A stretch of DNA of 64,000 bases from the NCBI RefSeq assembly GCF_918698245.1, contig NZ_CAKKMS010000006.1, positions 124,001 to 188,000 of the forward strand, in the 5' to 3' direction. Source of the stretch: Pedobacter sp. Bi126. GTDB lineage: Bacteria > Bacteroidota > Bacteroidia > Sphingobacteriales > Sphingobacteriaceae. The notes beneath the pieces are model-generated. The model was not told where the DNA came from and did not search any database. It saw only the letters and a program-made list of their open reading frames with translations. This document shows positions 8,510 through 18,010 of this stretch, one piece after another. How positions within the stretch are numbered: the stretch's first letter is position 1; each line of letters starts with the position of its first letter. A program made the translations under genes and the position numbers.

Positions 8510-10318
8510 TTACCACCCAGGATTCTGGATCAGGGCTGGGTTTAAGGTTATCTGCTGTGTAGGAATTGGATATAAATAATTCCGTTCGGAAAAGGTACGG
8601 GCTGTATTGTCTAAAATCAAATTTCCATTGGCGTCTTTAGCGTTTGTTGGCACAGGTGCTAACTGGTTAGGCCCTAATTGAGCCTGCGTTCCTGTAAATC
8701 TAATGGAAACAGGCCATGGACTAACAAATCCAACGGCATTTCCATAAGCCGAGCCACCAACATTGGTTACCAAATCGGTACCTGCGCTATGCCATCTCTT
8801 GATATCATCAAATCTGAAGTTTTCGTAGTAAAGTTCTGTAAAACGTTCTCTTCTGATTTCAGTACGCAAATCAAGTCCATTTGTAGCCGCAAATGCGTTC
8901 GAAAGTTTAGGCATTGTCTTGTTGGCACGCAGGCGTACAAGATTTAGCGATTTATCCAAATCGGCATCGCTAATAACCCCGTTTCTTTCGTATACTGCCT
9001 CGGCATAGTTCAATAAAACCTCAGCATACCTGAGTACAGGATAATCTTCAGATTCTTTTGTATCTGGCACGTTGCGTTCAGAAACCCATTTCTGGTTAGT
9101 ATAACCTCCTATCTGGACCACCTTACCTGTAGAATTGGCATTATCAGCAGCATCGTTCAACCAGGTCACCCTAAAGTTGGCGTTACCATACCAATAATAA
9201 CCGTTTAATACCCTAATGGTATACCTTAACCTATTATCTCTGTTGGCAAACTGCGAACCATAAGTTTGAAAACCCTGGAAAAGAGGAGATTTTTCGATAG
9301 GTAATCCATCCTGGCAAAGAAAAGCATTTACAAATTTCTGTTGTGGGCCAATTTGGGTTCCCTGCCTGCTGATGTTGGTACTAATCGTTTTTATTACATC
9401 ATCGTATCGGTAAGAAAGGATATATTCATGATTGGCCGACTTGTTTACTCCAGCCGGATTGGATTTTGGATTTTCGAGGATAAACAGGTATTTCTGCGCT
9501 GAATCTCCCAGAACGGTACTATTACCGCCTAAGGCATTAGATGCTGCTGTGCCGAACAATGCAAACTGGTTACTTAAGATTACCGCATTGGAGGCAGCTG
9601 CAGATTTATCAAGGAGGTTGTTAAACCTGGTAGCATCACCATTCCTAAATTTAAGCCAGGTTCCTTCATAAAGCGCAACCCGGCCTAAAAAAGCCTGTGC
9701 AGCAGTCTTGCTTACCCGTCCGAAATCGGTCGATGTTGACGTAATTGATGCCGGAAGATCAGGAATGGCCGCCTCCAGATCAGCAATAATTTGATCTGCT
9801 ATTGCTTCTCTAGCTGCTCTTGCACCATAAAGCTCTGGCGATTCCAGATCCAAAGTTTTTGTAATAAGAGGTACGCCGCCATACAGTTGTAATAAGTCGA
9901 AATAGGCATATGCCCTGAAAAATTTTGCCTCTGCAATATATTGTGCTATACTCGCCTTATCTGCAAAAGCTGCTGCTTTTTCAAGCAAAAAATTGCAGGC
10001 CCTAATCCGGGTATAATTGCTATTCCAATTTGCGTCCGTAACAGGAACGGTGTTTGTACCTGAGCCAAAGGCACCTCCGCCACCAAATACATCGGCCCTG
10101 CCATCATAATGTGGGTTATCGGCAAAGGAATTATTAAAATTCCTCAGATAACCATAATATTGGTTGGCAAAAGTTTTAAAATCATTTGCATTTTTAAAAT
10201 ATGCAACCTCTGAAAGCTGATCCTGAGGAAGGAGATCCAATGATTTTTTACATCCCGATGCAGCCATCAGGAAAATCATCGCCAGGGAGAATACTGTTTT
10301 ATATGTTATATTTTTCAT
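8510..10318 (-). CDS. susD: SusD/RagB-type outer-membrane glycan-binding lipoprotein
   Basis: 602 residues from ATG 10318. The lipoprotein signal ends at Cys23 (FLMAASGCKK). The TPR-rich SusD fold shows through FFRAYAYFDLLQLYGGVPLIT, RVSKTAAQAFLGRVALYEGTW, YPVLRYAEVLLNYAEA and the C-terminal YLYPIPTQQITLNPALIQNPGW. It is the surface lid of the SusC channel and captures oligosaccharide. The ATG lies 10 bp after the SusC stop. A longer frame would need a TTG inside susC and is rejected. The pair is 8-14 kb, in the middle of the PUL, directly after the MFS gene in transcription order. Confidence 0.97.
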   Translation of the reverse strand: MKNITYKTVFSLAMIFLMAASGCKKSLDLLPQDQLSEVAYFKNANDFKTFANQYYGYLRNFNNSFADNPHYDGRADVFGGGGAFGSGTNTVPVTDANWNSNYTRIRACNFLLEKAAAFADKASIAQYIAEAKFFRAYAYFDLLQLYGGVPLITKTLDLESPELYGARAAREAIADQIIADLEAAIPDLPASITSTSTDFGRVSKTAAQAFLGRVALYEGTWLKFRNGDATRFNNLLDKSAAASNAVILSNQFALFGTAASNALGGNSTVLGDSAQKYLFILENPKSNPAGVNKSANHEYILSYRYDDVIKTISTNISRQGTQIGPQQKFVNAFLCQDGLPIEKSPLFQGFQTYGSQFANRDNRLRYTIRVLNGYYWYGNANFRVTWLNDAADNANSTGKVVQIGGYTNQKWVSERNVPDTKESEDYPVLRYAEVLLNYAEAVYERNGVISDADLDKSLNLVRLRANKTMPKLSNAFAATNGLDLRTEIRRERFTELYYENFRFDDIKRWHSAGTDLVTNVGGSAYGNAVGFVSPWPVSIRFTGTQAQLGPNQLAPVPTNAKDANGNLILDNTARTFSERNYLYPIPTQQITLNPALIQNPGW

Positions 10319-10328
10319 GACCTTTTTA

Positions 10329-13300
10329 TTAAAAAGTAAGGTTGGCACCAAAAGTTAGATAACGGTAAAAAGGGTAACGCTCATTACCTGAGGTAGTCCT
10401 GGTAACTTCCGGATCCCAACCGTCCTTGATTCCGCTAACTTCCCATAAATCACTTCCAGAAGCATAAAGTCTGAGACCGCTAAAAAGATGTGATTTGGCC
10501 ATTAGCGCTTTTGGAAGGGTATAACCCACTACAACATTTTTCAGGCGTAGATAAGCGCCATTCTCAACCGACCAAGTAGATGCCTGATAATTATAGCTAT
10601 TAATGGCCGTATTGGCATGAAGATTCGGGTAATAAGCACCGGTATTTTCAGGCGACCAGGTATTTCCTATCCAGGCAGTAACCTGTGATTGGCCAAGTGA
10701 CTGATAGGGTATCCGCCAGTTATTTGCGCTTCCATTTGACCTGAAAATAGTCCGTTTTCCAACGCCCTGAAAGATGGTTGTCAGATCAAAACCTTTCCAC
10801 TGCATACTCAGGTTTAAACCGAATGTGTACCGTGGAATATCACTTCCCAGGTAAACAAAGTCACCCATATCAGATGTAGATGTGCCATTTGTCAGTTTTC
10901 CATCACCGTTTACATCTGCAAACGAATTGTCTCCAGGCCGAAGGCCTGATAACTGCCCTGGAAGGTTGGTCAATGGACTTGCAATCGGAATACCTATCCC
11001 GTTTACAACCCCTCCTGGAGCATAAAATTTATTATAGGCATCAACCTCGGCCTGTGTTTGAAGGCGGCCGGCATATTGGAGGCCAAAATAAGATCCAAGT
11101 GAATAACCTTCTACTGCCCCGTTGTATCCAGCATTTATTAGGGGGGTCCCGTTTAGGTAAATAATCTTGTTCTGGCTATCGGTAATGTTGGCCGAAACAG
11201 AATAATTTACGCTTCCGATCTTATCCCTCCAGGTCACGATCCCTTCCCATCCCCATGTTTTTAGCTCCCCGTTGTTTGACTGCGGTGCACCGATTCCAAG
11301 CGTTCCGGGGTAGGTTATGCTGATAAGCATATTCTTGTTGCGTTTTTCGAAAAGTTCGAAAGTCCCTGTCAATTTTCCTTTTAAAAGTCCAAAATCAAGA
11401 CCAAGGTTTTTGTTGACAACCGTCTCCCATGTCCTGTTCAGGGAAACCAGGTTTCCCGTAGTGGTTGTTGCTGTTGCGATGTTCGGGCCCAATAGTACAC
11501 CACTGCTTCCTACATTCAATGATTGGAGGTAGTCATATAACCCGATACCTCCCTGGTTACCTGCTGTACCATACGATGCCCTGATTTTAAGATCAGAAAA
11601 CACATCCAATTTCTTAATAAAATCTTCCTCTGAGAGCCTATAACCCACTTGGGCACTGTAAAAAGTTTTCCAGCGTTTATCATCTATAAATTTGGACGAC
11701 CCATCGTACCTTATACTACCTTCAAAAAGATATTTACCATCATAATCATAAGTACCCTTTGCAAAATACGAACCAATGGCATAATGGTTCCTGGCTTCAT
11801 CGTTGGTAACAAAACCCGCAGTTCCGTTACTCAGACCAAGGTTCAACGAGGGGATATCATCGCTACCCAGGTTATAGGTGCGGGTATTGAACATGTTATA
11901 TTCATCCCTTTCATATGATCCGCCCGCAAGCACAGTTACATTATGGTGTTTCGCAAATGTATTTTCATAGGTTACCCTACCAATGAGGTTATAATATTTA
12001 TCGTTAACCGTCTGCCTAAAATAATTGGCATTTGCGGTAGCATTACCAGCTGTCCCCCTGCTCGGCGTAGTTGAGATCAGGTAACGGTCATCATAAGAAT
12101 AGAACTGTACCGCTTTTGCCTGCACCTTATTATCCTGATACCACATGTTATACCCTGCCGTACCCGAAAAGGTAAGGTGTTTTACAGGTTTATAATTTAT
12201 TGTAGAATTCAATAAGATCCTGGTGTTATTTTCCAAGTTATCACCGCCATCCCTTAATGACCCTGGTGGACTGATTACACCACCCCATTGGTAAGGCCTG
12301 CCAGATTGCGTAAATGCCGGGATTCCGGGTTGAAAGCCATTCCCCAGGGCACTGTATGAACCTGTAGTGTACAAAGTTGGCTGTTGAATATTATTTTGTT
12401 CAAGTGAGACATTGGTTTCCAACTGGACTTTTTCACTGAATCTAAAACCATTGTTCAACCTAAGGTTATAACGTTGGTTTCCGTTATTCCCAAACTGAAG
12501 CTGACTGCCGTCGTTAAGATAGCCCAGCGATGCACGAAAGGTGTTTTTTTCGTTTCCTCCTGCCAGGCTCAGGTTATGCTGTGTAGAAGTGGCTGCGCCC
12601 CAAAGGATTTCCGACATCCTGGTATCGGTAAAATTAAGCTCTTTTACATCGCCGAAAACGGGTACCGGCACTCCGTTATAAAAAAGTCCGGGAGTGATAG
12701 CCGATCCGTTATAACCGGGAATCTGTGAAGCTAAAATCACATTGCCGTTGTTCGCAATTGCAAAATTGGCCATTTGGTACCACAAATCTGTTGCAGGTAT
12801 AACACCATAATTATCGTTTATTTTGGCCTCAATTAAACCTTTTGCCCACTGCTCCATATTTGCCATTTCAGGCTGAAGACCAATCAGTTTGCGCGAAATT
12901 GTTGGGCTATACTGTACAACGAACTGTCCGCTCTTGCCTTTTTTCGTCGTAATCAGCACAACACCGTAAGCTGCCCTTGCACCATATATTGATGCTGCCG
13001 CATCCTTTAAAATTGATACATTATCAATATCATCTGGATTAATTGAATTTAATGCATTGTTGTTGTTCAATGCTACCCCATCGAGGATGATCAATGGATC
13101 CTGGTTATTAATAGATGTTGCTCCCCTGATCTGAAAATTCCAGTTTTCCCTTCCTGGCTGTGCAGAGGTTCTGGTTACCACAACCCCCGGAACCTGTCCT
13201 TGGATGTTGGCAATCGGATTATTGGTAGGCCCACGATCCTGAAATGTTTTTGAATTGATGGTAGAAATCGCACCGGTAACCGTTGCTTTTTTCTGAGTAC

Positions 13301-13652
13301 CGTATGCTACTACCACAACATCATCCAACTCTGTACTGGAAAGTAATTTAACTAACATCGGCCTGCCTGTTTCCGCCTTCAATACTACATTTTTATAACC
13401 AATGCTAGTAAACTGTATTGAAGCTCCTGCAGGTACATTAAAAGTGAAGCTGCCATCACCATCGGCCGAAACGCCTATATTAGAGTTGACCACTTTAACC
13501 GTAGCGCCTGGAATAGGGTCGCCTGTTGCCGCATCCACGACTTTCCCAGTCACTACCTGCGTTTGTGCAAAAGCAGTGGTGCAACAAAAAAACAGCAGTA
13601 GAAATAAGTGCACTGCACTTACCTGCCGTAATTTTTTGTAAAAAATATCCAT
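10329..13652 (-). CDS. susC: SusC/RagA TonB-dependent outer-membrane transporter
   Basis: 1107 residues from ATG 13652, with signal peptide ending in TTAFAQ, CarboxypepD_reg-like domain (about 33-110; VTGKVVDAATGDPIPGATV), plug domain (about 115-235; DDVVVVAYGTQKKATVTGAI, SILKDAAASIYGARAAYGVV) and a 22-strand barrel ending in the aromatic FGANLTF. It imports oligosaccharides with the SusD lid using TonB energy. No N-terminal STN domain is visible, so it is not an obvious transducer for the ECF sigma at 3421-3984. Control by the HTCS is more likely. The upstream region carries a 150-bp mobile-element-like repeat (13906-14055). Confidence 0.97.
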   Translation of the reverse strand: MDIFYKKLRQVSAVHLFLLLFFCCTTAFAQTQVVTGKVVDAATGDPIPGATVKVVNSNIGVSADGDGSFTFNVPAGASIQFTSIGYKNVVLKAETGRPMLVKLLSSTELDDVVVVAYGTQKKATVTGAISTINSKTFQDRGPTNNPIANIQGQVPGVVVTRTSAQPGRENWNFQIRGATSINNQDPLIILDGVALNNNNALNSINPDDIDNVSILKDAAASIYGARAAYGVVLITTKKGKSGQFVVQYSPTISRKLIGLQPEMANMEQWAKGLIEAKINDNYGVIPATDLWYQMANFAIANNGNVILASQIPGYNGSAITPGLFYNGVPVPVFGDVKELNFTDTRMSEILWGAATSTQHNLSLAGGNEKNTFRASLGYLNDGSQLQFGNNGNQRYNLRLNNGFRFSEKVQLETNVSLEQNNIQQPTLYTTGSYSALGNGFQPGIPAFTQSGRPYQWGGVISPPGSLRDGGDNLENNTRILLNSTINYKPVKHLTFSGTAGYNMWYQDNKVQAKAVQFYSYDDRYLISTTPSRGTAGNATANANYFRQTVNDKYYNLIGRVTYENTFAKHHNVTVLAGGSYERDEYNMFNTRTYNLGSDDIPSLNLGLSNGTAGFVTNDEARNHYAIGSYFAKGTYDYDGKYLFEGSIRYDGSSKFIDDKRWKTFYSAQVGYRLSEEDFIKKLDVFSDLKIRASYGTAGNQGGIGLYDYLQSLNVGSSGVLLGPNIATATTTTGNLVSLNRTWETVVNKNLGLDFGLLKGKLTGTFELFEKRNKNMLISITYPGTLGIGAPQSNNGELKTWGWEGIVTWRDKIGSVNYSVSANITDSQNKIIYLNGTPLINAGYNGAVEGYSLGSYFGLQYAGRLQTQAEVDAYNKFYAPGGVVNGIGIPIASPLTNLPGQLSGLRPGDNSFADVNGDGKLTNGTSTSDMGDFVYLGSDIPRYTFGLNLSMQWKGFDLTTIFQGVGKRTIFRSNGSANNWRIPYQSLGQSQVTAWIGNTWSPENTGAYYPNLHANTAINSYNYQASTWSVENGAYLRLKNVVVGYTLPKALMAKSHLFSGLRLYASGSDLWEVSGIKDGWDPEVTRTTSGNERYPFYRYLTFGANLTF

Positions 13653-14157
13653 AATTTCTGTATTTAATATTTGGTTTTTGCCCTCCAACAACCAGAGCGA
13701 GTTTATTATAGCGTTGGAAGACTGGATTATCTTAAAGACACAGGGAAATGATCTGTATACTCAGTTTTTTAGATTTTTTTCCTAATTGGCAAATTAATAA
13801 AGATCTCATCTCGCTAAGAACTTTTTTTTCTTAAAGCTGTATGATTAAAAAGCCATAAAAATCAAAAATTGCATTAATTCAAATAGACTGGGTAAATATG
13901 CTGATGAGGTTATATCATAAATATTGATTTGTCATCCTAAGCCTGTTGAAGGACTCATTTAAATATGTTTTAAAGTGTTTCGACATGCCCTACGTAGGAG
14001 TCCTTTGGACAACATGGCAGCATGTTAGGTGAAATTGCCTTTATAATAGAGCCTCATCACACCAAAATCCACTCCGGCAACCCTTATCCGCAATATCAGC
14101 ATATGTCGAATTTCATACCCGATTAGAGGTAGAAAGCAAAAACATGCTGAAAATTAC
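13653..14157. other. 505-bp region upstream of susC
   Basis: It holds the susC promoter region (13653 to about 13900; no clear TAnnTTTG found), the 150-bp repeat at 13906-14055, and about 100 bp before the MFS gene end. No gene was recognised. The MFS transcript must cross the repeat to reach susC, so susC probably has its own promoter under HTCS control. Confidence 0.5.
13906..14055. repeat. 150-bp MITE-like element, copy 1
   Basis: The left end GAGGTTATATCATAA and right end TTATAATAGAGCCTC are imperfect inverted repeats, and the total length of 150 bp is exactly that of the copy at 32686-32835. The interior shares tcatcct near the left and tttcgaca in the right half. Non-coding. A degenerate, interrupted relative lies at about 17675-18003. 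Confidence 0.75.
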
Positions 14158-15390
14158 CTATCTGATTACCTTAAAAAATCTGGCTGCAAAAAGAAAGATC
14201 ACTACATAACAGATGATGGGCAGATAATATGCATGGGCGACATCCACATTGGCTATCTTACCCATAAAATAAGGCATTACAGCTCCGCCAACTACACCCA
14301 TTGAAATAAATGAGGAAGCCTGCTGTGTATGTGGACCGAGATTTTTCAGTCCGAGGCTGAAGATCGTAGGAAACATAATACTAAAGAAAAAATTAATGCT
14401 CAACAGGGCGCAGTAGGATGTCCAGCCCCAGCTTTGGGCTACAATAATACAGGCAATGATGCTGCAAATGGCGAATGCTGCTAGGATCTTATTTGGCGCT
14501 ATAAATTTCATCAGGTAAGTTCCAGCGAATCTTCCAAGCGCCATCATTACCATAAACAAAACCATAAAATTCCCTGCCTTCTCATCAGAAAAGCCCATTT
14601 TTTCATGCCCGTAGTTTATAAAATAACTCCAGGTGCCCGCCTGTGCCGCTACATTAAAAAATTGAGCAGCTACTGCCCAAACAAAATGCCTGTGCTGAAA
14701 GAGCCTTTTTCCCGGCGCAATGTCGATGTTCTGCGCAGCTATCGGTGCATCGGAAATACTGTGTGGATCAATCAGGTCCGGAATGCGGATGAAGAAAAAA
14801 GCCACCGCCACGATCAGGATAAATCCTCCTAGCCCTGCGTAAAGCAATTTTACCGAATCTAGCGAGTTTTCATGACCACCGGAAGTTGCCCGGAGCAAAA
14901 AGAATGTTCCTATTGCCGGACCGATTATCGCCCCTATTGCATTGAAAGACTGCGAAAAGTTTACTCTTCTATCACTGGTACGCTGATCGCCCAGTGAGGC
15001 CGCAAAAGGGTGTGCAACAGTTTCGAGCGTCGCCATTCCGCAGCCGAGAATAAAAAGTGCTATCCTGAAAAAACCAAAACTTTCAGCATTTGCTGCAGGG
15101 ACAAAAAGAAAAGTCCCGGTAGCAAAAAGTCCAAGCCCTAATATTACGCCTGCCTTGTAGCCAAAACGTTTCAGAAATATCCCAGCAGGAATACTCATGA
15201 TAAAATAAGCCCCAAAAACGGAAAACTGGATCAGACCAGACTGTGCTTTTGATACATTGAGTACATTTTGAAAATGTTTATTGAGTACATCACTCATCGA
15301 GTGCGCTACTCCCCACAGCATAAAGAGGGAAGTAACCAGGATAAAGGTGAAGAGGAATCTTTTTTCGGTAAAAGCAGGTTTATTGTTCAT
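14158..15390 (-). CDS. MFS sugar:proton symporter, FucP/GluP-like
   Basis: 410 residues with 12 predicted membrane helices. The start FLFTFILVTSLFMLWGVAHSMSDVLNKHFQ, followed by AHPFAASLGD in the fifth helix region, matches sugar MFS carriers of the L-fucose permease type (usually 400-440 residues). It carries the released monosaccharide across the inner membrane. It lies 27 bp after the GH97 gene and is cotranscribed with it. Substrate is not evident: FucP-type carriers in Bacteroidetes take fucose, glucose, galactose and others. Confidence 0.9.
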   Translation of the reverse strand: MNNKPAFTEKRFLFTFILVTSLFMLWGVAHSMSDVLNKHFQNVLNVSKAQSGLIQFSVFGAYFIMSIPAGIFLKRFGYKAGVILGLGLFATGTFLFVPAANAESFGFFRIALFILGCGMATLETVAHPFAASLGDQRTSDRRVNFSQSFNAIGAIIGPAIGTFFLLRATSGGHENSLDSVKLLYAGLGGFILIVAVAFFFIRIPDLIDPHSISDAPIAAQNIDIAPGKRLFQHRHFVWAVAAQFFNVAAQAGTWSYFINYGHEKMGFSDEKAGNFMVLFMVMMALGRFAGTYLMKFIAPNKILAAFAICSIIACIIVAQSWGWTSYCALLSINFFFSIMFPTIFSLGLKNLGPHTQQASSFISMGVVGGAVMPYFMGKIANVDVAHAYYLPIICYVVIFLFAARFFKVIR

Positions 15391-15417
15391 TTTATGTTGT
15401 TGTAACTCATTATATAA

Positions 15418-17316
15418 TTACTTTTTGTGGAGCCAGATTGCAGCACCTCCTGAAGCCTGTAGATCCAGTTTCAAGATGGTTTTTGAATCAACCGCAATAT
15501 CTTTTATCCCTACCTTGGTGGCGGTGGTAACCGTGTTGTCGTCATTATAAATTCTGGCGACGAATTTTTGCCCTTTGGGAAGAAAATCAAGCTTCAATTC
15601 TACTTTACGGGCCTCATTATTGGTTATGCTACCTAAAAACCATTCCTCGCCACTTCGTCTCGCCGTTGTGACATACTCACCAGGTTTTCCCGACAAAACC
15701 TTTGTTTCATCCCAGGAAACAGGAATCTTGTCCCAAAATTCGAGTTCGGGTTCCCCTTTATAAAAGGCCGGTTTATCGTACCAATATAGGGTTTGGATGG
15801 GGCTAAAATAAATTGCAGCAAGCGCGAGCTGGTGGGCATGGGTAGTTTTTATCCTTGGATCGAAATAACAGATGGTATAATCCGCAGCTCCTGCAATATA
15901 CCTGGTAAAGGGCATTACGGTGTTACTGGTGGCATCGGGCATTTCTTCATTCCCCCTTATTCCCTCCGAGGTCATCAGATTAGGCCAGGTGCGCTGTTCG
16001 CCCGTTGGGCGCCAGTCATCGTGGATGTTTACCATTATCTGGTTTTGTGCAGCCTGTTGTATGGCTTTTTCAACCCAGCTTGTCCATCTGTGTGATCCTG
16101 ATTGTACAAAGCCAAACTTAACGCCGGCAATACCCCACTTTTTATAGACTGAAAAAAGGCTATCGCTCTGCATCAACAGCGCCTGTTGGTTCACATATAA
16201 CCATACCCCTATTCCCTTTTCTTTTCCATACCTGATGATCTGAGGCAGATCGAAATCTGCGATGGCAACTTTTGAGGCATCAGAACTGAAACTAAAAGCA
16301 GGGCCGTACCATTTCCAATCGAAGAGAATATACTGCAGGTTTCTTTTTGCGGCAAAATCGATATTCTCCAGTGCATCTTTTGTAGTTTGCGACATCACCC
16401 GCATAATCTTTCCAGGTTTTACCCAGCTTTGATCTTTTATCTTTGATGGTTCATTCAGGTTTAGAATCAGGTCTGTTCCCTCGGCAATCCCAATGGCAGT
16501 TTCAGCTACCATTACCGCTCTCCAGGGCGTAGCTACGGGAGAAATCAGATCTACAGGGGTGAACATGGATGTACTTATTGTATTTTTACCACTAAGCTTG
16601 AACTTGGTCCTTGAATAATCCACCATCTGTGCCTCTAACAGCGATACAAACAGACCGTTTTTTAATTCAAGAGTCAGTGGCCGCTCAGCCTCACCATCCC
16701 AGTTCTCCAACGTAACCTTATGATATGGTGCCTGTGCCCAGTTTGCTTTCCAGGCCAAAGCGCCTTCTTCAAACTTGAATTCTGTATTTTCCGACATGAT
16801 CCGGTAATATGTTCCCTTAACATTTTCCGGAAAGAAAAATCGGAATGCAATGCCCTGGTTATAGGCCCGGAATTCGATATTCATCTCGTATATCGGATTA
16901 TCATCCTTCACCGTTTTAATTACCAAACTGTTGTAATGGTCACGGATTAATTTCCTTTCTCCATAAACAGGAGTCCAGGTTGTATCTTTTTCCGTGCGTA
17001 CTGAATTCTTTATCTCGAGGTTCTCAAACCAATTTTGATGCGTATCTACTTTTAGTGCCATTGCACTTTCTGAAAGGTGATTATCAAGCTCCAGATCTAG
17101 TTTTGATTCTTGAATAACACTTTTTCCTTTATAGGATAATTGATAAAAAAAAGCCTTTTTATGATCTGCGGCTTCCTTTTGAAAAAAACGGATCATAAGC
17201 GCCTTATCCGGAGAATAAAGTATTTGTTCAGAAATCACAGAGGCTGTTTGCGCCGATGCCCAAAAAAATGCAAAAAGGGAAAGTAGTGTCAGAAAAGTGT
17301 GCTGGTAAAATTTCAT
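15418..17316 (-). CDS. GH97 family glycoside hydrolase with atypical catalytic residues
   Basis: 632 residues, signal peptide ending FFWASAQ, GH97_N beta-sandwich (about 25-280), (beta/alpha)8 catalytic barrel (about 290-560; NLQYILFDWKWYGPAF, GVWLYVNQQA, NLMTSEGIRGNE) and C-terminal sandwich. GH97 enzymes are calcium-dependent alpha-glucosidases (inverting, SusB) or alpha-galactosidases (retaining). Here the retaining nucleophile position is Gly402 (VKFGFV) and the HE of inverting members is HD (Asp433 in NIHDDW), while the proposed acid Glu457 is kept. The protein is probably periplasmic. It heads a pair with the MFS gene. Family is certain; anomer and sugar specificity are not. Confidence 0.93.
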   Translation of the reverse strand: MKFYQHTFLTLLSLFAFFWASAQTASVISEQILYSPDKALMIRFFQKEAADHKKAFFYQLSYKGKSVIQESKLDLELDNHLSESAMALKVDTHQNWFENLEIKNSVRTEKDTTWTPVYGERKLIRDHYNSLVIKTVKDDNPIYEMNIEFRAYNQGIAFRFFFPENVKGTYYRIMSENTEFKFEEGALAWKANWAQAPYHKVTLENWDGEAERPLTLELKNGLFVSLLEAQMVDYSRTKFKLSGKNTISTSMFTPVDLISPVATPWRAVMVAETAIGIAEGTDLILNLNEPSKIKDQSWVKPGKIMRVMSQTTKDALENIDFAAKRNLQYILFDWKWYGPAFSFSSDASKVAIADFDLPQIIRYGKEKGIGVWLYVNQQALLMQSDSLFSVYKKWGIAGVKFGFVQSGSHRWTSWVEKAIQQAAQNQIMVNIHDDWRPTGEQRTWPNLMTSEGIRGNEEMPDATSNTVMPFTRYIAGAADYTICYFDPRIKTTHAHQLALAAIYFSPIQTLYWYDKPAFYKGEPELEFWDKIPVSWDETKVLSGKPGEYVTTARRSGEEWFLGSITNNEARKVELKLDFLPKGQKFVARIYNDDNTVTTATKVGIKDIAVDSKTILKLDLQASGGAAIWLHKK

Positions 17317-17408
17317 AAAAATGTTAGGCGTATTGGTGGTTGTTTTTAAAAAGTATGTGCGGCGAGCAGCAAATTATCCTGCTGAACGGGTAAACCTGCA
17401 AGGTTATA

Positions 17409-17594
17409 TCAAGCCTTATTCTCTCCCTTGTTATCCTTTGGCTCCAAAGGATATTCAGCTTCTCCACCGCTAAAAATTCTTGTCGCTATGCGGTCCCAAT
17501 GCTTTCTGATATCTTCATCCGAAACTAACTGCCGCTTAAAGTTGAAAGGCGGGTTCTCATTATCTATTTTTTCTGGCAGATTTTCGTTTTTCAT
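17409..17594 (-). CDS. Small hydrophilic protein, unknown function
   Basis: 61 residues, very charged, no signal peptide or membrane segment, with a central DEDIRKHWDRIATRIFSGG. I recognise no family. It lies 92 bp before GH97 on the same strand and 416 bp after the GH43 gene, so it could be the first gene of the GH97 operon. The residue composition looks like a real short protein, not a shadow frame, but there is no homology evidence. Confidence 0.45.
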   Translation of the reverse strand: MKNENLPEKIDNENPPFNFKRQLVSDEDIRKHWDRIATRIFSGGEAEYPLEPKDNKGENKA

Positions 17595-18010
17595 ACTGGT
17601 ATGACACCCGGTAGCGTTTTTAATACTCTATTAATCGATAAAAAGAATAATTTGAAAAAATGCCCTATACAAAGACGTTGTATATAAATATAGATTTGTC
17701 ATCCTGTCCAAACGACTCCTACGGAGAGGGTTAATTTATTGTATAAAATCAATATTAATGACAGGAGAATTTAAGAGATTAAATCTCTTCAGATTATCGT
17801 CATTGCGAGAAGGCTTTTTCAGCCGACAAAGCAATCTTTATGGCAAGGATCACTAGCATGAAAGATTGCTTCGTCGTTCCTCTCACAATGACGACCTTTC
17901 TTTTGAATCTGTCAATGATAATCTGCCGAAGGCCCCATTTAAATACGTTTTAAGTTGTTTCGACCCAGCATCTGAAGTGAATTGTCTTTATGATATTCTG
18001 TGTGCAGATG
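17595..18010. repeat. 416-bp composite repeat region (interrupted MITE with nested elements)
   Basis: The outer parts (from about 17675, GACGTTGTATATAAATATAG, and to about 18003, TCTTTATGATA) match the ends of the 150-bp element at 13906-14055. Between them lie a stretch like the ATAAAATCAATA repeat at about 17727-17765 and a 96-bp inverted-repeat element at 17798-17893 (CGTCATTGCGAG at the left, CTCACAATGACG at the right, AAGCAATCT/AGATTGCTT-like arms inside). This appears to be one repeat that received others. No gene. Confidence 0.65.
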
